A DNA stretch of 64,000 nucleotides from Duganella sp. 1224 (GCF_013408245.1 NZ_JACBYS010000001.1:62001-126000); one strand, 5' to 3'. Shown: positions 37,488-45,672, numbered from the stretch's first letter. The notes: generated by a model from the sequence alone, not told the origin. Translations and numbers: made by a program.

Positions 37488-37733
37488 ATGAACAGATTTC
37501 TGCTGGGGATGTGCGCGAGGCTGTTGGCGGCCAGCGAGGCGGACTGCGAAAAGCGCTGCGCCTTGCTGACGTCTTAGCTGGACGCGGGGCGGCAAGGTAA
37601 TCTGGCGCGGCAGGGCGCCAGAGGCATTGCTCGACTGGTGACTGGTCTTGCTTACCTGTTGCCGTGGCTGTTTGCGTTGGCGCTGGCCGTGTGGCTGGTG
37701 CGTGTGTTTTGGAGAAGGGGTTTCAGGAAATGA
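37488..37733 (+). pseudogene. Small single-span membrane protein gene interrupted by an in-frame amber codon
   Basis: One frame reads MNRFLLGMCARLLAASEADC, EKRCALLTS, then TAG (37575-37577), then continues LDAGRQGNLARQGARGIARL and a hydrophobic span (LAYLLPWLFALALAVWLVRVF) with a basic end (WRRGFRK), stopping at TGA 37731-37733. Without the TAG it would be an 81-codon gene. Its stop overlaps the ATG of the next gene (ATGA), the usual arrangement of coupled genes, which argues that the whole frame was once translated. A CAG-to-TAG change would explain it. A sequencing error or two separate small ORFs cannot be excluded. Confidence 0.6.
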
Positions 37734-38167
37734 TCAGTATCAGGGCATCGCGTGTTGGCGATGGGGAGCGTGTGGTGGGCATCTGGCGCAGGGCTGTCGA
37801 TGCGACGCATGATTTTTTGACGGCGGCGGACCGTGCGGCCATTGATGAGGAGGTGCGCGGCTTTTTGCCGTCCGCGCCGCTATGGCTGGCCGTCGATGAG
37901 CAGGATGTGCCGCTTGGCTTCATGCTGCTGAGCGATGCGCACATGGAGGCGTTGTTTGTCGATCCCGCGCATCATGGACAAGGGATCGGCCAGGCGCTGG
38001 TGGCGCATGCGTGGACGCTGCATCCGGTGCTGACCACCGATGTCAACGAGCAGAACGGACAGGCTGCGGCGTTCTATGAACGCATCGGCTTTGTCCGCAC
38101 CGGCCGTTCCGCGCTGGATGGCCAAGGGCGCGCCTATCCCCTGATTCATTTGCGGGGGCCGGCGTGA
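37730..38167 (+). CDS. GNAT-family acetyltransferase
   Basis: A 145-aa protein starting MISIRASRVGDGERVVGIWRRAVDATHDFL. It has the acetyl-CoA loop AHHGQGIGQALVAHA and the C-terminal NEQNGQAAAFYERIGFVRTGRS. This matches small GNAT enzymes of the YjaB/ElaA-like group. The start is ATG 37730, preceded by GGAGAAGGGG; an upstream in-frame start at 37664 would overlap the interrupted membrane gene. The substrate is unknown. Confidence 0.88.
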   Translation: MISIRASRVGDGERVVGIWRRAVDATHDFLTAADRAAIDEEVRGFLPSAPLWLAVDEQDVPLGFMLLSDAHMEALFVDPAHHGQGIGQALVAHAWTLHPVLTTDVNEQNGQAAAFYERIGFVRTGRSALDGQGRAYPLIHLRGPA

Positions 38168-38253
38168 GGTGGTCTACAACCACAAGGGCGAGGGAGGCCC
38201 GGACTTCTCCCGGCCGCGCATGGGCCGGCAAGGCGCAGGGCGTCAACCGGTCG

Positions 38254-38793
38254 ATGAGAAGGATGGTGCTCGCTACGTTGGCGATGGCGTGTGCCGTGTG
38301 TGCCGCGTCTGATTTGGCGTCCAACGCCGAGCTCAGGACGATGAACAAGGCGGATACGGCGGACCGCGCGCCGGACAAGATCGACTGGACCGTAGTCAAC
38401 GCCAACGATGCGCAACGGCGCCAGCGCGTATCCGAGATGCTGGCGCGCGGCGAGATCCGCACGGCGGAGGATTACTATCACGCCGCCATGATTTACCAGC
38501 ATGGGGAGAAGCCGAAGGATTTCCAGCTGGCGCACGCGTTTGCCGTTATCGCCTCCCGGCTGGAGCCCGGCCAGCCGGCGCCCAAGTGGCTGATCGCGGC
38601 TTCCTGGGACCGCTATCTGATGTGGAAGAAGCTGCCACAGTGGTACGGCACCCAGTACCAGGTCTCCAAGGATGGTGTGCGCTCGCTTTACCCGGTTGAC
38701 CCCAACGCCGTCACCGACGCCGACCGCGCCGCGCTGCATGTGCCATCGTTGGCGGAAGCGATGGCGGATGCCCAGCCCAAGCCGGCCAATTAG
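38254..38793 (+). CDS. Exported protein of unknown function, DUF6624-like
   Basis: A 179-aa protein with a signal peptide (RRMVLATLAMACAVCA). The central pattern AEDYYHAAMIYQHGEKPKDF, then QLAHAFAVIASRLEPGQPAPKWLIAASWDRYLM and PQWYGTQY, resembles the helical family in which a histidine-rich, tetratricopeptide-like array ends in D-R-Y-L ... G-T-Q. I make that link from memory of the motif and hold it loosely. The frame is open upstream to 38164, but the signal peptide fixes the start near 38254 (or 38263). It is convergent with the hicB-like gene, with stops overlapping by 4 bp. Confidence 0.7.
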   Translation: MRRMVLATLAMACAVCAASDLASNAELRTMNKADTADRAPDKIDWTVVNANDAQRRQRVSEMLARGEIRTAEDYYHAAMIYQHGEKPKDFQLAHAFAVIASRLEPGQPAPKWLIAASWDRYLMWKKLPQWYGTQYQVSKDGVRSLYPVDPNAVTDADRAALHVPSLAEAMADAQPKPAN

Positions 38794-39077
38794 TCCTGCG
38801 GCGGGTCGTCCAGCCGGGCCAGGTCGAGGCTGACCAGGGCCCAGATGCCGCCGGCATAGTCCGGTTCCTGCGAGAGCGTTTCCAGTTCCGATGGCTTGAT
38901 TTCGAACGATTTGCCGGCTTCGACCAGCTGGCCGACATGGCCGTAGATGGCCTTGGTGGCATTGCTCATGGCTTTGTCCACCGTTTCGCCTGTGGTCACG
39001 CAGCCCGGGATGTCCGGCACCGTGACGCCATATTTTTTGGCGCCTATCGTTTTCTGGATCAGGATAGGAATGTCCAT
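38790..39077 (-). CDS. Second HicB-like protein without an adjacent HicA
   Basis: A 95-aa protein starting MDIPILIQKTIGAKKYGVTVPDIPGCVTTGETVDKAMSNA, which is the HicB pattern (Y.V.VPD.PGC.T.G.t...A). The C-terminal half (KSFEIKPSELETLSQEPDYA, ALVSLDLARL) has no recognisable helix-turn-helix. A Shine-Dalgarno (AGAGGTCAG) precedes the ATG. No HicA-like gene (short, with a dsRBD-like GSH motif) is found on either side. It lies 1.9 kb from the first HicB-like gene, and the two differ strongly in sequence. Confidence 0.77.
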   Translation of the reverse strand: MDIPILIQKTIGAKKYGVTVPDIPGCVTTGETVDKAMSNATKAIYGHVGQLVEAGKSFEIKPSELETLSQEPDYAGGIWALVSLDLARLDDPPQD

Positions 39078-39212
39078 GATGACTGACCTCTGCTAGGGCA
39101 TGAAATCCGGGCAAAATCAATAACTTGGATGCCTAGTGTCATACAGGATGCCGCCGGTTTCAAGCACTTTTACAGGCTGGTGTTCACCCCGCTGTTCGTG
39201 GTTTTTGCGCGA

Positions 39213-39241
39213 TTGACATCGTACATTGCCTCGGATAACAT
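39213..39241 (+). promoter_or_regulatory. Sigma-70 promoter of the PEP-CTERM gene
   Basis: TTGACA (39213-39218), a 17-bp spacer and TAACAT (39236-39241). The predicted leader is about 113 bases and A/T-rich. The rest of the interval 39078-39361 shows nothing else that I can name. Confidence 0.6.
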
Positions 39242-39361
39242 TCGAAACATGCTATTAAGCATTTAAAAATACACAAAAGAAACATCATCGCCACGGTCCC
39301 ACATCCCCGTACCTGGTTAGGCTTTCGCCGCTTTTTAACCATTTCACCTACAGGGACCATC

Positions 39362-39997
39362 ATGAAATACGTCAAACTCGCCGCTCTCGCTGTCGCTCTC
39401 GTTTATGGCACCGCCGAGGCGGCCGTCATCACTTTCCAGACCGGCTATTCGAACGCGGGCGCGCAGGTCAGCGCTAACGATTACCGTGCGGTGGTGGATG
39501 CGGCTGTTGCCAATTCGTCGCATACCACCGTGCTGAACAACTACGACATCGTGTCGAACCAGTCGCTGTTTGGCGCGGGGGCGACCAATATTGCGTTTAA
39601 ATCGACCATCAATTTTGGCCTGGCTGCGGCGGGGACGTATTCGTTCCGCGCGGGCGTTGACTTCGGCAACGGCGGCGCGGTGTTCCTGGATGGGCAGGCG
39701 GTCGATTTCAGGACCAACGATATGTGGTGGGCGCATGATTATGCCAACACGGGGTCGGTGTTCAGTGTGAACAACAAGGCGCTGACGGCGGGCAACCATA
39801 CGCTGACCATTTATGGGCTGGAGGGCTGCTGCGATGGCGGCCAGCAGGTGCAGTATGCGGCCAATGGCGGGGCGTTCCAGAGCTTTAACGCGAGTACGCT
39901 GCAGATGGCGCCGGTGCCGGAGCCGGAGACGTATGCGTTGATGTTGGGTGGCTTGGGGGTGGTGGGCGCTGTCGCCCGTCGGCGTAAGAAGGTTTGA
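39362..39997 (+). CDS. PEP-CTERM sorted surface protein, CCxG type
   Basis: A 211-aa protein with an N-terminal signal (YVKLAALAVALVYGTAEA) and a C-terminal PEP-CTERM signal: VPEPETYALMLGGLGVVGAVARRRKKV in parts, VPEPETYALML, a hydrophobic span and a basic tail. Exosortase cleaves there and the protein is exported to the cell surface with exopolysaccharide. The body is a beta-sandwich-like domain (TYSFRAGVDFGNGGAVFLDG, GNHTLTIYGLEGCCDGGQQ) with a vicinal Cys pair, the CCxG signature. The exosortase is not in this window. AGGGA precedes the ATG. Confidence 0.92.
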   Translation: MKYVKLAALAVALVYGTAEAAVITFQTGYSNAGAQVSANDYRAVVDAAVANSSHTTVLNNYDIVSNQSLFGAGATNIAFKSTINFGLAAAGTYSFRAGVDFGNGGAVFLDGQAVDFRTNDMWWAHDYANTGSVFSVNNKALTAGNHTLTIYGLEGCCDGGQQVQYAANGGAFQSFNASTLQMAPVPEPETYALMLGGLGVVGAVARRRKKV

Positions 39998-40021
39998 TGC
40001 TTGCTTTACCCCCCAAACGAA

Positions 40022-40051
40022 AGGGTCTGACCCCGTACGGGGTCAGACCCT
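40022..40051. repeat. 30-bp perfect palindrome, REP-like
   Basis: AGGGTCTGACCCCGT followed by its exact reverse complement. A shorter relative with the same GGGGTCAGACCCC core occurs at 53117-53133. It sits between convergent genes and has no adjacent T-run, so it is more like a dispersed intergenic element than a terminator. Confidence 0.85.
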
Positions 40052-40093
40052 GGCGTAGCGGTTTGCGGGTTTTGACGGTGCCATCCGCGCCCT

Positions 40094-40132
40094 AAAAAAT
40101 CAGCCCCGCCGGCATTGCTGCGGGCGGGGCTG
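40094..40132 (-). terminator. Rho-independent terminator of phoH
   Basis: Read on the minus strand: CAGCCCCGCC, an 11-12-base loop, GGCGGGGCTG, then A and six T. It lies 29 bp after the phoH stop. Confidence 0.9.
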
Positions 40133-40160
40133 AGGGGGCCGAACTAAACGATTTATACCG

Positions 40161-41969
40161 TTACAGCACCTCGCTGGCGTGGTCCGCCAGGCGCGAGCGT
40201 TCGCCGCGTGCCAGCGTCACGTGGCCGCTGTGCGACCAGCCCTTGAAGCGGTCCACCACGTAGGTCAGGCCGCTCGAACCTTCGGTCAGGTACGGCGTGT
40301 CGATCTGCGCGATGTTGCCCAGGCAGATGATCTTGGTGCCCGGGCCGGCACGCGTCACCAGCGTCTTGACCTGCTTCGGCGTCAGGTTCTGCGCCTCGTC
40401 GATGATCAGGAACTTGTTGACGAAGGTGCGGCCCCGCATGAAGTTCAGCGACTTGATCTTGATGCGCGAACGAATCAGGTCCTGCGTCGCCGCGCGGCCC
40501 CATTCGCCGCCGTCCGAATCGGACTTGTTGAGCACTTCCAGGTTGTCGTCAAACGCACCCATCCACGGCGACATTTTCTCTTCCTCGGTGCCCGGCAGGA
40601 AACCGATGTCTTCGCCGACCGGCACCGTCACGCGGGTGACGATGATTTCGTTGTAGAGCTTGGTTTCCAGCACCTGCGCCAGGCCGGCGGCCAGGGCCAG
40701 CAGGGTCTTGCCGGTGCCGGCCTGCCCCAGCAGCGTGACGAAGTCGCATTCCGGATTCATCAGCAGGTTGAGCGCGAAGTTCTGCTCGCGGTTGCGCGCG
40801 GTGACGCCCCAGACATTGTTCTTGTTGTGGCTGAAATCGCGCAGCGTCTGCAGCACGGCGGTCTTGCCGTTGATCTGCTTGACCTGGCCATAGAACGGCG
40901 CCTCGCCATTCTTCGGCTCCAGGAACACGAACTGGTTGACCAGCATCGACGGCACGAACGGCCCGGTCACGCGGTAGAACGTCGCGCTCTGGCCGTTTTT
41001 ATTTTCCTGCCACGATTCCAGGTCCTTGCCGTGCTTGTTCCAGAAATCGTCCGGCAGCTGGACGATGCCCGAGTACAGCAGGTCGGTGTCTTCCAGCACG
41101 TGGTCGTTGAAGTAGTCTTCCGCCGGCAGGCCCAGCGCGCGCGCCTTGATGCGCATGTTGATGTCTTTCGACACCAGCACGATGGCGCGGCCTTCCTGTT
41201 CGGCTTCCAGCGAACGCACCACCGACAGGATCTGGTTGTCGGCCTTGCCCGACGGCAGGCCGACCGGCAGCTCGGCGGTTTGCAGGCGCGTCTGGAAGTA
41301 CAGGCGGCCCTTGGCGTCCTTGTTGCCCAGCTTGGACAGCGGGATGCCGTTCTCGATGGCGTCGTCGTCGGTGTTGGAGACCAGCGCGTCCAGCGTGCGC
41401 GAGACCTGGCGCGCGTTGCGGGCCACCTCGGTCATGCCTTTCTTGTGGTTGTCCAGCTCCTCCAGCGTCATCATCGGCAGGTAGACGTCGTGCTCCTCGA
41501 AGCGGAACAGCGACGAGGGATCGTGCATCAGCACGTTGGTGTCCAGCACAAACATCTTGGTGGCGCCGGTCTGGTCGGCGTGGCGGCTGGTGGACGACTT
41601 GATTGTCACCTCGTTGGTCTTGTGCTTGGCCGGATGCGGCGCCTCGGCCACGATCGGCGTGACCTTGTTGCGCGGCGACGGCTTGCCCTTGGCCTCGACC
41701 GCGTCGGCGGCGGCCTGCAGGACGGCTGGCGCGGCTTTCAGCACGGCGGCCACGGCCTTGGATTTGCCCGGGGCCGGGGTCTTGGCCACGGCCGGTTTCT
41801 TTGCTGCGGGAACTGCCTTGACGGTCGCCGCTTTCTTCGGCGCTGGTGCCGGCGCGGGCGCGATGTCCGCCACCGCCGCGAGGGCGGGCGTCACGCGGCC
41901 GGTGGCCTGGGGGTAATCTTTTGCCAACAGTATAGTCGCTGGCTTACTTGGTATTTTTGGCAGTGGCAT
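40161..41969 (-). CDS. PIN-PhoH protein (PhoH2-type ATPase/RNase)
   Basis: A 602-aa protein. An N-terminal Ala/Lys/Pro-rich tail of about 130 residues (KSKAVAAVLKAAPAVLQAA) precedes a PIN RNase domain (MFVLDTNVLMHDPSSLFRF, TLEELDNHKKGMTEVARNAR) and a C-terminal PhoH ATPase with Walker A GQAGTGKTLLALA and Walker B FLIIDEAQNLTPKQVK. PIN-PhoH proteins act as ATP-dependent RNA-unwinding nucleases. The frame is open to 42098, but MPLPKIPSKPATILLAKDYPQ at 41969 is the more natural start, after GATTGAGATCC. It has its own terminator. Confidence 0.92.
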   Translation of the reverse strand: MPLPKIPSKPATILLAKDYPQATGRVTPALAAVADIAPAPAPAPKKAATVKAVPAAKKPAVAKTPAPGKSKAVAAVLKAAPAVLQAAADAVEAKGKPSPRNKVTPIVAEAPHPAKHKTNEVTIKSSTSRHADQTGATKMFVLDTNVLMHDPSSLFRFEEHDVYLPMMTLEELDNHKKGMTEVARNARQVSRTLDALVSNTDDDAIENGIPLSKLGNKDAKGRLYFQTRLQTAELPVGLPSGKADNQILSVVRSLEAEQEGRAIVLVSKDINMRIKARALGLPAEDYFNDHVLEDTDLLYSGIVQLPDDFWNKHGKDLESWQENKNGQSATFYRVTGPFVPSMLVNQFVFLEPKNGEAPFYGQVKQINGKTAVLQTLRDFSHNKNNVWGVTARNREQNFALNLLMNPECDFVTLLGQAGTGKTLLALAAGLAQVLETKLYNEIIVTRVTVPVGEDIGFLPGTEEEKMSPWMGAFDDNLEVLNKSDSDGGEWGRAATQDLIRSRIKIKSLNFMRGRTFVNKFLIIDEAQNLTPKQVKTLVTRAGPGTKIICLGNIAQIDTPYLTEGSSGLTYVVDRFKGWSHSGHVTLARGERSRLADHASEVL

Positions 41970-42002
41970 CAGGATCTCAATCGAAAGATATCTGGAGGAA
42001 TC

Positions 42003-42116
42003 CGCCCATGGGGAAACGCCCCGATGGGGTGGATGCTGGGTAAAAGGGAAAAGTAGACTGCCGACGGGCGCGACTCCGGCCCGGTGAAAGTACCGCAAGG
42101 TGGCCGGCTGGCCACC
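42003..42116 (-). other. Leader of phoH with two hairpins
   Basis: The 235-bp gap 41970-42204 holds two inverted repeats. One spans about 42005-42029 (CCCATGGGG / CCCCGATGGG around AAACG). The other is perfect: GGTGGCC-GGCT-GGCCACC (42099-42116). Neither has a T-run. They may fold in the phoH 5' leader. I do not recognise a known riboswitch. Confidence 0.35.
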
Positions 42117-42204
42117 GAGGAGGGTAGGAATTACAGTGATGACTCAAAATGTTGATGTCGCTCGCTACAGGTTAAGCACACCGGAAGAGCGCGCATCCAA
42201 AAAC

Positions 42205-42660
42205 TCAAGCCTGATGCGCCACAAATTCCAGCACTTCATCGACGTGACCTGCTACCTTCACGCCTCTCCATTCTTTCACTATTTGGCCGGTAGCGTCAAT
42301 CACAAACGTACTGCGCTCGATGCCGCGCACCGTCTTGCCGTACATTTGCTTCATCTTCATGACGCCGAACTGCTCGCAGACTTTTTCGTCCGGGTCGGAG
42401 ATCAGTTCGAACGGCAGGCCAAGCTTGGCCTTGAAGCTTTCGTGCGAGCGCAGCGAATCGCGGCTGATGCCGTAGATCTCGGTATTGGCGGCCTGGAATT
42501 GCGGGTACAGGTCGCGGAAGGCCACGTTCTCGGTGGTGCAGCCTGGGGTGTTGTCCTTGGGGTAGAAGAACAGCACGGTAAAGCGCGCCGGACGGCCGGA
42601 CAACTGGAAGGTCTGGCCGCTGGTCATCGGCGCGGAGAAATCGGTTACTACATCAGCCAC
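42205..42660 (-). CDS. bcp: Peroxiredoxin of the BCP/PrxQ group
   Basis: A 151-aa thiol peroxidase. FFYPKDNTPGCTTENVAFRD carries the peroxidatic Cys41 in the T-P-G-C motif. The resolving Cys found five residues later in E. coli BCP is absent (Asn-Val-Ala here). Cys95 in DEKVCEQFGV is conserved with E. coli Cys99. It therefore works either as a 1-Cys enzyme or through another disulfide. The start is GTG at 42660 with CCAGGAG upstream. It follows arnD by 18 bp and is probably the last gene of the arn transcript. Confidence 0.92.
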   Translation of the reverse strand: MADVVTDFSAPMTSGQTFQLSGRPARFTVLFFYPKDNTPGCTTENVAFRDLYPQFQAANTEIYGISRDSLRSHESFKAKLGLPFELISDPDEKVCEQFGVMKMKQMYGKTVRGIERSTFVIDATGQIVKEWRGVKVAGHVDEVLEFVAHQA

Positions 42661-42678
42661 AGGCGTCTCCTGGAGAGG

Positions 42679-43644
42679 TTAGTCGGCGCGCGCCGGGCCC
42701 TGAATGATCAGCTGGCCCGAACGTCCCGGCAGCTCGCCCCAGGTGATGGGGCAAACCGGCATCGGCAGGTCTTTTATCTTGTGATAGTAGTCGGCCATGG
42801 ACGCCAGTTGGTATCCTTGTGCTTGCCATCCTGCCAATAGCTGCTCGAATATGGGGGCGAGTTTCTGTCCTTCAAGCTCGGCGTGCAAAGTATAGACGTG
42901 GTCGCGCGTGGCGCCCTCGGTCAGCTGGAGCAGGAAGGCGGCGATATTGCCGGTCGTGATGGTCACGCCATCGATCTCGCAGCCGAGGATTTCGTCCAGC
43001 GTCGGCAGCGTGGTCGGCATCTGGATGTGCTGCAGCACCTGCGCGCCGTCGGACAGGCGGTGCGGGCCGTCGGCAGGATGGGCCAGCTGGCCGTTTGCCT
43101 TCAGCACGCAGCGGCCGTCCGAGGCGTAGCCGTAACCGGCGCTGTCGTGCTCGTGGAAGGCGGCGTCGTTCATCTGCCAGCCGGCGGCGCCATGGGTGCG
43201 CGGCGCCTCGCCGAACACCTGCGTGTAGCGGGCGGCGGCCTTGCGCATCATGGTGGTGGTCCAGCCGGCGTCGCGCTTGGCGACGTTGTCCTGCCACAGC
43301 ACGTGGTCCCAGGTGTGGATGCCGCATTCGAAGCCGGCGTCGCGCACCGCGCGCAGTTCGGCGGCGCATTCCCTGCCGATGTCCGGGCCCGGCAGCAGCA
43401 CGCCGTACATCAGGGTTTTGAAGCCATAGTGTTCGACCACCGAGGTGCGCGACACCTTGCTGAAGAAACCCGGCCGCAGCGCGCGCCGCATCGCCCAGCC
43501 GGTGTGGTCCGGGCCGAGCGAGAACAGGAAGGTGGCGCCGGCGTTGTGCGCCTTCAGCGTGCGGACCAGGTTGGGTACGCCCTCGCGGGTGCCGCGGTAG
43601 GTGTCGACGTCGATCTTCAACACCATCAGGGGTTTGCTAGTCAA
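42679..43644 (-). CDS. arnD: 4-deoxy-4-formamido-L-arabinose-phosphoundecaprenol deformylase
   Basis: A 321-aa polysaccharide-deacetylase-fold enzyme. KIDVDTYRGTREGVPNLV contains the catalytic/metal Asp pair, and GIHTWDHVLWQD carries the metal His residues. ArnD removes the formyl group from undecaprenyl-phosphate-Ara4FN on the cytoplasmic side, which makes transfer irreversible. The start is TTG at 43644, three bases after the upstream stop with GGTGGA behind it; ATG at 43626 is possible and loses six residues. It belongs to the minus-strand arn operon. Confidence 0.93.
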   Translation of the reverse strand: MTSKPLMVLKIDVDTYRGTREGVPNLVRTLKAHNAGATFLFSLGPDHTGWAMRRALRPGFFSKVSRTSVVEHYGFKTLMYGVLLPGPDIGRECAAELRAVRDAGFECGIHTWDHVLWQDNVAKRDAGWTTTMMRKAAARYTQVFGEAPRTHGAAGWQMNDAAFHEHDSAGYGYASDGRCVLKANGQLAHPADGPHRLSDGAQVLQHIQMPTTLPTLDEILGCEIDGVTITTGNIAAFLLQLTEGATRDHVYTLHAELEGQKLAPIFEQLLAGWQAQGYQLASMADYYHKIKDLPMPVCPITWGELPGRSGQLIIQGPARAD

Positions 43645-43647
43645 TGC

Positions 43648-44700
43648 TTAGTCCACCAGCTTCTGTGCCTCGGCCACCTGGCCGCGGTAGGCGTCGAAGA
43701 TTTTCTTCAGCGCGTCGGCCATGGTGGTGGTCGGCTTCCAGTCCAGCTCTTCGCAGGTGTTGGTGATCTTCGGCACGCGGTTCTTGACGTCCTGGTAGCC
43801 TTCGCCGTAGTAGGCGCCCGAGGTGGTCTCGACGATCTGCACCTTGGCCGCGCCGTCGGCGTACTCGGGGTATTGCGGCGCCAGCTTCAGCATCATGTCG
43901 GCCAGTTCGCGGATCGAGAAGTTGTTGGTCGGGTTGCCGATGTTGTAGATCTTGCCGGTGGCGGCGCCGTTCTTGTTTTCGATGATCTTCATCAGCGCGT
44001 CGATGCCGTCGTCGATGTCGGTGAAGGCGCGCTTCTGGTGGCCGCCGTCGACCAGCGAGATGTTCTCGCCGCGCACGATGTGCCCGAAGAACTGCGTCAC
44101 CACGCGCGACGAGCCTTCTTTTGGCGTGTGGATCGAATCCAGGCCGGCGCCGATCCAGTTGAACGGACGGAACAGCGTGAAGTTCAGGCCTTCCATGCCG
44201 TAGCCCCAGATCACGCGGTCCATCAGCTGCTTGGCGTTGGAGTAGATCCAGCGCGGCTTGTTGATCGGGCCGCAGATCAGTTCCGAGTTCTCCGGGTCGA
44301 ATTCCTCGTCGTGGCACATGCCGTACACTTCCGAGGTCGACGGGAACACCAGGTGCTTGCCGTACTTGGCGGCCGAGCGCACGATCGGCAGGTTGGCCTC
44401 GAAGTCCAGTTCGAACACGCGCAGCGGCGCCTTGACGTAGGTCGACGGCGTGGCGATGGCGACCAGCGGCAGGATCACGTCGCACTTCTTGACGTGGTAC
44501 TCGACCCATTCCTTGTTGATGGTGATGTCGCCCTCGAAAAAGTGCATGCGCGACTTGAAGGACTCATTCTCCAGCAGGTCGGTGATACGGTCGGTGTTCA
44601 TGTCCATGCCGTAGACGTGCCAGTCGGTGGTTTCCAGAATGCGCTTCGACAGGTGATGGCCGATGAAGCCATTAACGCCGAGAATGAGTACTTTTTTCAT
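43648..44700 (-). CDS. UDP-glucuronic acid decarboxylase (ArnA dehydrogenase half as a separate gene)
   Basis: A 350-aa extended SDR: GVNGFIGHHL (NAD site, residues 8-17), VFPSTSEVYGM (Ser/Thr and Glu of the ArnA decarboxylase site, about 119-127) and the catalytic YSNAK (Tyr153, Lys157). It matches the C-terminal half of ArnA and converts UDP-glucuronate to UDP-4-keto-pentose. In enterobacteria this activity is fused to the formyltransferase; here the two are adjacent genes. The formyltransferase gene ends 39 bp upstream in the direction of transcription. Confidence 0.93.
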   Translation of the reverse strand: MKKVLILGVNGFIGHHLSKRILETTDWHVYGMDMNTDRITDLLENESFKSRMHFFEGDITINKEWVEYHVKKCDVILPLVAIATPSTYVKAPLRVFELDFEANLPIVRSAAKYGKHLVFPSTSEVYGMCHDEEFDPENSELICGPINKPRWIYSNAKQLMDRVIWGYGMEGLNFTLFRPFNWIGAGLDSIHTPKEGSSRVVTQFFGHIVRGENISLVDGGHQKRAFTDIDDGIDALMKIIENKNGAATGKIYNIGNPTNNFSIRELADMMLKLAPQYPEYADGAAKVQIVETTSGAYYGEGYQDVKNRVPKITNTCEELDWKPTTTMADALKKIFDAYRGQVAEAQKLVD

Positions 44701-44739
44701 GTTGTGTGTGTCCAGGTAATGTTCAAAGCTGCCGGCGCT

Positions 44740-45672
44740 TCATGCGCGCGCGGCCAGGCGAATTTGCAGCTGCTCTGCCGTGATGGGTTGGCCATCGGCG
44801 GTCAGGGAGGAAATCGTCAGCATGCGGCCATCGCCGCAAACGCCAAAGATGCAATTATCTACTACTGTCAAGCCCGGTGGCAAACTGAGCGAAATAACGT
44901 TGCCAAAATTGCCATTCAGGCGCGCGCGCTGGATGACGTAGCGCACGCCGTCGATGTCGGTGAAGGCGCCGGGGTAGGGCGGGGCGACGGCGCGGTGCAG
45001 GTTGTACACATCCTGGGCCGGCATGAACCAGTCGATGCGGCCGTCCTCGGGCTTGCGGCCGCCAAAATAACCGCCCTTGCTGAGGTCGTTGGGCAGGCGC
45101 GGCGCCGTGCCGTCCAGCAGCGACGGCAGCACGCGCCACAGCGCCTGCTCGGCCGCCACCTGGACCTTGCCGAACACCTCGTGCGCGGTGTCGTCCGGCA
45201 GGATCGGCACGTCCATTTGCGCGACGATGGCGCCGGCGTCCGGCTTGACGGTCATCTCGTGCAGCGTGGCGCCGGTGACGGTGGCGCCGTGCAGCACCGC
45301 CCAGTTGACCGGCGCGCGGCCGCGGTATTCCGGCAGCAGCGAGCCGTGCATGTTGAACGCCGGCGCCACCGCCAGCAGTGCGGCCGGCAGCATGTGGCGG
45401 TAGTAGAAGCTGAACATCAGGTCCGGCTTCAGCGCCTGCACCTGGGCCAGCAGTTCGGGCGACTTGGCGTCGGCCGGCGTGATGTAGGGGATGCCCTCGG
45501 CCTGGCACAGCGAGATCACCGATTCGAACCAGATGTTTTCGCTGGCGCTATCCTCGTGGGTGACCACCAGCGCGACGTCGACGCCGCCGGCCAGCAAGAC
45601 CTTGAGGCAGCGCACGCCCACATTGTGGTAGCCGAAGACGACGGCGCGCTGGCGCGCGGAGAACTCAGTCAT
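44740..45672 (-). CDS. UDP-Ara4N formyltransferase (ArnA N-terminal half as a separate gene)
   Basis: A 310-aa formyltransferase with FNMHGSLLPEYRGRAPVNWA (Asn107, His109) and Asp145 (TVKPDAGAI), the catalytic triad of ArnA and Fmt. A C-terminal substrate-binding subdomain follows (GGRKPEDGRIDW, AVAPPYPGAF). It uses 10-formyl-tetrahydrofolate to formylate UDP-Ara4N. The start at ATG 45672 overlaps the arnC stop by eight bases, so translation is coupled. The frame is open further upstream, but that sequence belongs to arnC. Confidence 0.93.
   Translation of the reverse strand: MTEFSARQRAVVFGYHNVGVRCLKVLLAGGVDVALVVTHEDSASENIWFESVISLCQAEGIPYITPADAKSPELLAQVQALKPDLMFSFYYRHMLPAALLAVAPAFNMHGSLLPEYRGRAPVNWAVLHGATVTGATLHEMTVKPDAGAIVAQMDVPILPDDTAHEVFGKVQVAAEQALWRVLPSLLDGTAPRLPNDLSKGGYFGGRKPEDGRIDWFMPAQDVYNLHRAVAPPYPGAFTDIDGVRYVIQRARLNGNFGNVISLSLPPGLTVVDNCIFGVCGDGRMLTISSLTADGQPITAEQLQIRLAARA

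Noticed and set aside
38164..38253. Upstream extension of the DUF6624-like protein
   Set aside because: The extra residues are Arg/Thr-rich and would bury the signal peptide; MRRMVLATL at 38254 is the natural start.
42003..42120. Cobalamin or cyclic-di-GMP riboswitch before phoH
   Set aside because: Short stretches such as AGGGAA and CCGGTGAAAG are present, but not in the order or spacing of either consensus.
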